DNA of 64,000 bases from contig NZ_UTHA01000179.1 of assembly GCF_900582195.1 (NCBI RefSeq), positions 25,802 to 89,801 of the forward strand, written 5' to 3'. Below the pieces are notes generated by a model. The model saw only the letters and a list, made by a program, of their open reading frames with translations, had not been told where the DNA came from and did not search any database. Each line of letters begins with the position of its first letter. Position 1 is the stretch's first letter. Below, piece by piece: positions 59,248 through 64,000 of this stretch. The DNA comes from Pseudomonas viridiflava (GTDB taxonomy: Bacteria > Pseudomonadota > Gammaproteobacteria > Pseudomonadales > Pseudomonadaceae). The translations under genes were made by a program, and so were the position numbers.

Positions 59248-60594
59248 TCAGTCCAGGCCCAATTTCTTCAGGCGATAACGCATCGACCGAAACGAAAGGC
59301 TCAACCGCTGCGCCGCCGCCGTACGATTCCAGCGCGTTTCTTCCAGCGCTTGCAGAATCAGCTTCCGCTCGACGTTCTCCAGGTAGTCCTCAAGATTGTC
59401 GATCTGCGTCAGGTCAGCAATCCCGCCATCTGCCGCGCAGTTCCCCTCGCTCAAGCGTAAATCCTGCGCCTCGATCGTGCGGTTTTCACACAAGGTGTGC
59501 GCCCGTTCGAGAACGTTCTCCAGCTCCCGTACATTCCCCGGAAACCGGTAATTTTTCAGCGCTTCCAAGGCCTGCGGATGCAAGCGTGCTGCCGGCTGGC
59601 CGGTGTCCTTGGCCAGGCGCTTGAGCATGTTGGCTGCCAACGCTTCAATGTCATCACGGCGCTCACGCAGGGACGGCACGCGCAGTTCAATCACGTTCAG
59701 GCGGTAGTAAAGGTCCTGACGAAAACGCTCGGCCGCAACCTCCGCGTCAAGGTCCTTGTGGGTGGCGCAAAGAATCCGCACATCGACCACGCTCTCCTGC
59801 TGACCGCCAACACTGCGCACGGCTTTTTCCTGAATCGCGCGCAGTAGCTTCACCTGCATCGACAGCGGCAGGTCCGCCACTTCATCGAGAAACAGGGTGC
59901 CGCCATGGGCTGCCTGAAACAGCCCCGGCTTGTCTTCGACCGCGCCCGTGAAACTACCTTTGCGATGGCCGAAAAACTCGCTTTCCATCAGCTCGGAAGG
60001 GATCGCCCCGCAGTTCACCGGCACAAACGGCTGGCCGGCGCGCGGTCCTTGTTCATGGATCAGCCGCGCGACCAGTTCCTTGCCACTGCCCGATTCGCCA
60101 CTGATATACACCGGCGCCTGACTGCGAGCGAGTTTGTCGATTTGCTTGCGCAAGCTGCGCATCGGCGGCGAATCACCGAGCAAGTGTCGATCGATTGTCG
60201 TAGAACTGCTTCCCGCCGCTGAGATGCGCAGCGCTGCGGCGACCAGTTCGCGCAGGCGCGTGAGGTCGACCGGTTTGGTCAGGAAGTCGAAAGCACCTGC
60301 TTTCAAGGCATTGATGGCCGTTTCCAGGCTGCCATAGGCGGTGATCATTGCCACGGGCAGTTGTGGATAACGTTGCTGAATGTGCTGCACCAGCTCCAGC
60401 CCCGTGCCGTCGGGCAGGCGCATGTCGGTCAGACACAGATCGAAATTCTCGCGGTTCAGCAGCGCCTTGGCTTCCGCCAGATTGCGTGCGCTGTACGTGT
60501 CGAGCTTCATCCGTCCCAGGGTGATTTCCAGGAGTTCGCGGATATCCGGCTCGTCGTCGACGATGAGGATCTTTTGCCGTGGGCTCGTGTTCAA
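59248..60594 (-). CDS. pilR: Two-component response regulator PilR (NtrC family)
   Basis: A 448-residue sigma-54 activator: receiver domain (about 8-120, DDEPDIRE and phospho-acceptor Asp in LCLTDMRLPDG near 57), and AAA+ domain (about 140-375) with Walker A GESGSGKE, the sigma-54-binding GAFTGA variant GSFTGA, and FLDEVADLPL. A Fis-type helix-turn-helix ends the protein (RWNRTAAAQRLSLSFRSMRYRLKKLG). It activates pilA in P. aeruginosa. I start it at the TTG at 60594 (MNTSPRQKILIV), because it overlaps the pilS stop as TTGA and aligns with PilR starts. A longer frame upstream has no homology. Confidence 0.92.
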   Translation of the reverse strand: MNTSPRQKILIVDDEPDIRELLEITLGRMKLDTYSARNLAEAKALLNRENFDLCLTDMRLPDGTGLELVQHIQQRYPQLPVAMITAYGSLETAINALKAGAFDFLTKPVDLTRLRELVAAALRISAAGSSSTTIDRHLLGDSPPMRSLRKQIDKLARSQAPVYISGESGSGKELVARLIHEQGPRAGQPFVPVNCGAIPSELMESEFFGHRKGSFTGAVEDKPGLFQAAHGGTLFLDEVADLPLSMQVKLLRAIQEKAVRSVGGQQESVVDVRILCATHKDLDAEVAAERFRQDLYYRLNVIELRVPSLRERRDDIEALAANMLKRLAKDTGQPAARLHPQALEALKNYRFPGNVRELENVLERAHTLCENRTIEAQDLRLSEGNCAADGGIADLTQIDNLEDYLENVERKLILQALEETRWNRTAAAQRLSLSFRSMRYRLKKLGLD

Positions 60595-62180
60595 CTTTGT
60601 TTCCGTCCGTGAGCAAAGGTGATGCGAAAGCAGCCGCCGCCTTGGCGTGATTGAAAGTCTAGGCGTGCTTGGTTGCTTTCGCACAGCTCACGGGACAGAT
60701 AAAGCCCAAGGCCGGTGCCCTGGCTGCTGGTGGTGAAGAACGGTTCGAACAGATGCGCTTGTTCATCGGCTGGCACGCCGGGACCGTTGTCCTGCACTTC
60801 GAGGACCGCCAACTGGCTGTCGGGGTCGATGAACAGGGTCAGCCAGACTTGCGCCTGATCGTGCAGCAGGGCGCTGTGGCGCCAACCGTTGCGTAACAGA
60901 TTGTCGAGAATCTGCGTGAGCTGGCCGGGGTCCATCAGTGTGGTGAAATCCCCCGAATGGGTCCGCAGGTGGATCTGCTGGCGCTCGCTGGCCTGCTCGC
61001 GGCTCTCGGCGACGAAGTTTTCCAGCCATGGCTTGAGATCCAGCCGTTGCGGGGCGCTTTGTTGGCGGCGGGACAGTTGCAGGACGTTTTCGATGACTCG
61101 GTTCATGCGCTGGGAGTGGTCTTGAATGATCTGCGTCAGACGCCGATCGGCGCTGTCGAGTTCCTCGGATTCAGCCAATAGCTGTGCGGCGTGACTGATG
61201 GCACCCAGCGGATTGCGGATCTCGTGGGAGATGCCGGCAGTCAAGCGGCCGAGCGCGGCGAGCTTCAGTTGCTGGGCTTGTTGGGCGATTTGTGCGAGGT
61301 CTTCGAGAAACACCAGGGTTTGCTGGTTGGGGCTTTGTTCCAGCGCGATGAAGCTTGGTTGCAGTTCCAGGCCGTTGCCGGGGATTTTCAGGCTTTGCGG
61401 GCGCAGGGTCGGGTTGTTCATCCACAGTTGCAGACGGTCGACCAGCGTCGCCGAATAGTCATCGATCAGATGCCCCTGAAGATGCGATTGCGCAAGCAGG
61501 GTTTGTGCGCTGTGGTTGGCCAGTTGCACCCGACGTTCCTCGTCGAGCACCAGAATGCCGGTGCGCATGCGTTGCAGGATCAGCGCGTTGAGGGCTTCGA
61601 GGCCGACGACTTCGCTGGCGCGTTTTTCTGCGAGTGTCTCGCTGACTTCGAGGCGACTGATCAGCCCTTGCACCAGCAACGACGCGGCAAAGCACAGGGC
61701 GCCGAGCGTACCGGTTTGCAGGTATTCATTGGCGTTCAATGGGTGGTTGAAGCCGAGCAGGAAACTCGAACCGACGATGCCCAGCGCACCGATAGCGGCA
61801 ATCAACAGGCCGATACGCCGCCGTAGCAAGGTGTTGCTGATCGCCACCGAGACGATCAGCAAATTACCCAACGCACTGCCAACGCCGCCCGCCGCAAAGA
61901 ACAATCCGCATAAAAGCAGGACATCGACGAGGGCCAGGCTGAACAGTTGCGCCGGCCGCCGGGTGTTCTCAAGGAATACCACCAACAGAATGTTGAGGAC
62001 CAGATACAACCAGCTGCCACCGCGCAGCAATTCGTCGTTGGCCGACGTCAGCAGGCGATTGTCCATGTTGCTGGAAATCAGCAGCACCAGTGTGATGCCG
62101 ACGCTTAGGCGGTAAAGATGATAAAGGCGCAGCAGGCGCTGCGCCTGTTTGCTGTTGGCGCTGGAGGCCTCAGCGATCAC
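60591..62180 (-). CDS. pilS: Two-component sensor kinase PilS
   Basis: A 529-residue membrane histidine kinase. It has about six hydrophobic helices (about 25-180), a PAS-like domain (about 195-290), the H-box in GISHEIRNPLGAISHA near 320, an N-box (LDNLLRNG) and G-boxes (DNGPGVP, GTGLGLYLS). In P. aeruginosa PilS senses pilin in the membrane and controls PilR. The start is uncertain: a GTG at 62180 gives a length and N-terminus like PAO1 PilS, while the frame is open from a GTG at 62237. pilR follows with a four-base overlap. No pilA or rpoN gene is in the window. Confidence 0.9.
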   Translation of the reverse strand: MIAEASSANSKQAQRLLRLYHLYRLSVGITLVLLISSNMDNRLLTSANDELLRGGSWLYLVLNILLVVFLENTRRPAQLFSLALVDVLLLCGLFFAAGGVGSALGNLLIVSVAISNTLLRRRIGLLIAAIGALGIVGSSFLLGFNHPLNANEYLQTGTLGALCFAASLLVQGLISRLEVSETLAEKRASEVVGLEALNALILQRMRTGILVLDEERRVQLANHSAQTLLAQSHLQGHLIDDYSATLVDRLQLWMNNPTLRPQSLKIPGNGLELQPSFIALEQSPNQQTLVFLEDLAQIAQQAQQLKLAALGRLTAGISHEIRNPLGAISHAAQLLAESEELDSADRRLTQIIQDHSQRMNRVIENVLQLSRRQQSAPQRLDLKPWLENFVAESREQASERQQIHLRTHSGDFTTLMDPGQLTQILDNLLRNGWRHSALLHDQAQVWLTLFIDPDSQLAVLEVQDNGPGVPADEQAHLFEPFFTTSSQGTGLGLYLSRELCESNQARLDFQSRQGGGCFRITFAHGRKQS

Positions 62181-62412
62181 TGGTGCCCGGGCCTTGCTCA
62201 AGGTGAGCCTGGCTGCAATACCACTGTTGTTGAACACTCAGCGCACGGTCGCGCGGCAGATGCACGCCGCAATGGGCGCAGCGCACCATCGGTGGAGCTT
62301 CCTGTTCGCGTGGGGGGCGATTGGATTGATTGGACGCGGCAGGCGCCTTGAATTTACGCCACAACCATATAGCGGCGAAAATCACGACGATCCAGAACAA
62401 TAAACGAAGCAT
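62170..62412 (-). CDS. PP0621-type small zinc-motif membrane protein
   Basis: An 80-residue protein with one N-terminal membrane helix (LLFWIVVIFAAIWLW), then a Pro/Gln linker. A C-terminal zinc-binding module follows: VRCAHCGVHLPRDRAL (Cys43, Cys46) and WYCSQAHLEQ (Cys66, with His). This matches the small family named after PP0621, whose function is unknown. Its last codons overlap the pilS start by 11 bases under my pilS start, so it leads the pilS-pilR operon. PAO1 appears to have a similar gene near pilS. Confidence 0.82.
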   Translation of the reverse strand: MLRLLFWIVVIFAAIWLWRKFKAPAASNQSNRPPREQEAPPMVRCAHCGVHLPRDRALSVQQQWYCSQAHLEQGPGTSDR

Positions 62413-62493
62413 GATGAGCGGCTTTTCGACTGATGATCCGGCAGTTTAGCCAAGGACCCGACAGGCGCACAGCCTATTAAGACGCGGACATGA

Positions 62494-62523
62494 AAAAGGG
62501 AGATCCGCAGATCTCCCTTTTAC
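62494..62523. terminator. Terminator of bamD
   Basis: A 13-base perfect stem aaaaagggagatc / gatctcccttttt has the loop cgca. Read on the minus strand it ends in a U-run. It lies 16 bases after the bamD stop and upstream of the PP0621-type gene. Confidence 0.93.
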
Positions 62524-62538
62524 GTACATCCGGTGTGA

Positions 62539-63555
62539 TCAGTCGAACACGCCGAAGGTCATGTAGCTGAACCACGAGCGGTCGGTGTCGCTCGACTCAG
62601 GCTCCGGCTCTTCGATCACGTCGCCGTTTTCGTCCTTAGGCTTGAGCTCGTTCGGGATCGCGTCTTTCGCGTCCTGGAACTGCTTCTGCACGTCCTGGTT
62701 GGCGCGGGTCTCTCCTGGCGGCAGCGGTGGACGCGACTCGATCAGACCCAAAGTCGCCTTGCTCAGGAACGAACGGTTGTCGGCTTCGGCAACCCGTGGC
62801 ACGAACTGGCCATCCTGCAGGCTCGGGTGGTTCGGGTAGTTGAGCTTCAGGGTTTCCAGGCTTGTCGCTGCCAGGTCGTCCAGGTGCAGACGCTGATAGG
62901 CTTCAGTCATCACCGCCAGGCCGTCACCGACCGATGGCGTTTCCTGGAAGTTTTCCACGACATAACGGCCACGGTTGGCAGCGGCCACATAAGCCTGACG
63001 GGTCAGGTAGTAGTCGGCCACGTGGATTTCGTAAGCGGCCAGCAGGTTGCGCAGGTAGATCATGCGCTGCTTGGCGTCCGGCGCGTAGCGGCTGTTCGGG
63101 TAACGGCTGGTCAGCTGGGCGAACTCGTTGTACGAGTCGCGCGCGGCGCCCGGGTCACGCTTGGTCATGTCCAGCGGCAGGAAGCGCGCCAGCAGGCCGA
63201 CGTCCTGGTCGAACGAGGTCAGACCTTTCAGGTAGTACGCGTAATCCACGTTCGGGTGCTGCGGGTGCAAACGAATAAAACGCTCGGCAGCGGATTTTGC
63301 AGCTTCCGGCTCGGCGTTTTTATAGTTGGCGTAGATCAGCTCCAGCTGTGCCTGATCGGCGTAGCGACCGAACGGATAACGCGACTCCAGAGCCTTCAGC
63401 TTGGCTGTGGCGCTGGTGTAGCTGTTGTTGTCCAGGTCAGTCTGAGCCTGCTGATACAGCTCGGCTTCGCTGAGGTTTTCGTCTACGACTTCCTTCGATG
63501 AGCAAGCAGCGGTCAATGCGAGGATGGCGATCAGCAGCAGGTGTTTCACTTGCAT
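62539..63555 (-). CDS. bamD: Outer-membrane assembly lipoprotein BamD (ComL)
   Basis: A 338-residue lipoprotein of the BAM complex that inserts beta-barrels with BamA. The lipobox is LALTAACSS (Cys18). Five TPR-like helix pairs follow; YPFGRYADQAQLELIYANYK, RFIRLHPQHPNVDYAYYLKGL and YPNSRYAPDAKQRMIYLRN are the family signatures. The protein is longer than E. coli BamD (245) through an acidic, Pro-rich C-terminal tail (about 275-338), usual in pseudomonads. It is divergent from rluD, as in PAO1. The DUF4105 protein here, if a barrel, would need it. Confidence 0.95.
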   Translation of the reverse strand: MQVKHLLLIAILALTAACSSKEVVDENLSEAELYQQAQTDLDNNSYTSATAKLKALESRYPFGRYADQAQLELIYANYKNAEPEAAKSAAERFIRLHPQHPNVDYAYYLKGLTSFDQDVGLLARFLPLDMTKRDPGAARDSYNEFAQLTSRYPNSRYAPDAKQRMIYLRNLLAAYEIHVADYYLTRQAYVAAANRGRYVVENFQETPSVGDGLAVMTEAYQRLHLDDLAATSLETLKLNYPNHPSLQDGQFVPRVAEADNRSFLSKATLGLIESRPPLPPGETRANQDVQKQFQDAKDAIPNELKPKDENGDVIEEPEPESSDTDRSWFSYMTFGVFD

Positions 63556-63706
63556 GGCGGCTTGCGTCCCTATGACGGCCGCTGTCTTGGGCGGGGCCGT
63601 CCTGTTATGATGAGCGCCCCGTTGAAAAGCCTCGGGGCAAAAGACGCCGTATTTAACCACAAGCGCGCAGCCGAAACCAAAAGCTGTGCCGACGCACAGT
63701 CAGAGC

Positions 63707-64000
63707 ATGTCCGATAAAATTGAACTTCGCGCAGAGGTGCCGTCCGAATTGGGCGGCCAACGCCTCGATCAAGTCGCTGCCCAACTCTTCGCTGAGCACT
63801 CTCGCTCGCGCCTTTCCGCCTGGATCAAAGAAGGTCGCCTGACTGTGGACGGGGCGGTCATCCGCCCTCGCGACATCGTGCACGGCGGTGCCATCCTTGA
63901 GCTGACCGCCGAGCAGGAAGCCCAGGGCGAGTGGATCGCCCAGGACATCGAGCTCGACATCGTCTATGAAGACGACGACATCCTGGTGATCAACAAGCCT
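63707..64000 (+). CDS. rluD: 23S rRNA pseudouridine synthase RluD (5' part)
   Basis: The first 98 codons of a pseudouridine synthase for positions 1911/1915/1917 of 23S rRNA helix 69; the gene runs off the window. An S4-like RNA-binding domain comes first (about 18-75, RLDQVAAQLFAEHSRSRLSAWIKEG), and the catalytic domain begins with VYEDDDILVINKP. The catalytic Asp lies beyond the window end. It is divergent from bamD, and the ATG at 63707 gives the family N-terminus MSDKIELRAEV. Confidence 0.93.
   Translation, partial: MSDKIELRAEVPSELGGQRLDQVAAQLFAEHSRSRLSAWIKEGRLTVDGAVIRPRDIVHGGAILELTAEQEAQGEWIAQDIELDIVYEDDDILVINKP

Overview
This window is a stretch of core chromosome from a fluorescent Pseudomonas, most likely the P. 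fluorescens group. Three things point there. Coding regions are GC-rich. Gene order, compared from memory, follows P. aeruginosa PA4615 down to PA4544 and P. putida around PP_4645-4651 and PP_0671-0675. The intergenic spaces carry many copies of the fluorescent-Pseudomonas REP element (core gtgggagcgagcNtgctcgcg). I see no prophage, insertion sequence, integron, CRISPR array, rRNA or tRNA gene.

Layout. 1-3.2 kb: cyanide-insensitive quinol oxidase cioAB with a small membrane subunit, behind a perfect Anr/FNR box. 3.2-11.1 kb: rlmG, a luxI-less LuxR gene (ppoR type), fprB, mscL, periplasmic catalase katB with ankB, radA, and the PilZ adaptor gene mapZ. 11.2-14.7 kb: cstA/btsT-yjiX-yjiA, a pyruvate/peptide uptake module. 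14.8-17.6 kb: two GntR regulators and a DctA-family symporter, with two matching GGT-N3-ACC sites in the symporter promoter. 17.9-27.3 kb: glyA, the membrane c-di-GMP enzyme gene morA, ettA, gdhA and a GreA/B-like factor. 27.4-38.4 kb: envelope proteins of unknown function, including an Lnb-type DUF4105 protein with a probable beta-barrel tail, a Lon-like protease, fklB, and a small gene with a Fur-box-like promoter.

38.5-51.7 kb: a dense housekeeping block: ispB divergent from rplU-rpmA, obg, proB, creA, rpsT, murJ, then ribF-ileS-lspA-fkpB-ispH. 51.7-58 kb: the type IV pilus minor-pilin cluster (fimT divergent from fimU-pilV-pilW-pilX-pilY1-pilE). 58-62.4 kb: thiO and the PilS-PilR two-component system that activates pilin transcription in the genus. 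62.5-64 kb: bamD divergent from rluD, which runs off the window end.

Two functional threads connect scattered genes. One is surface and motility control: MorA turns over c-di-GMP, MapZ senses it, and PilS/PilR with the minor pilins and PilY1 build pili. The other is respiration and oxidative or iron stress: CioAB, KatB-AnkB, FprB and the candidate Fur-controlled gene. I found no clearly new multi-gene system. The points most worth checking are the GntR operator pair, the Fur-box gene, the low-GC block inside katB, the Lnb-like barrel protein, the orientation of the minor-pilin operon without pilY2, and the REP/REPIN distribution. Names such as PA or PP loci are recalled, not searched.
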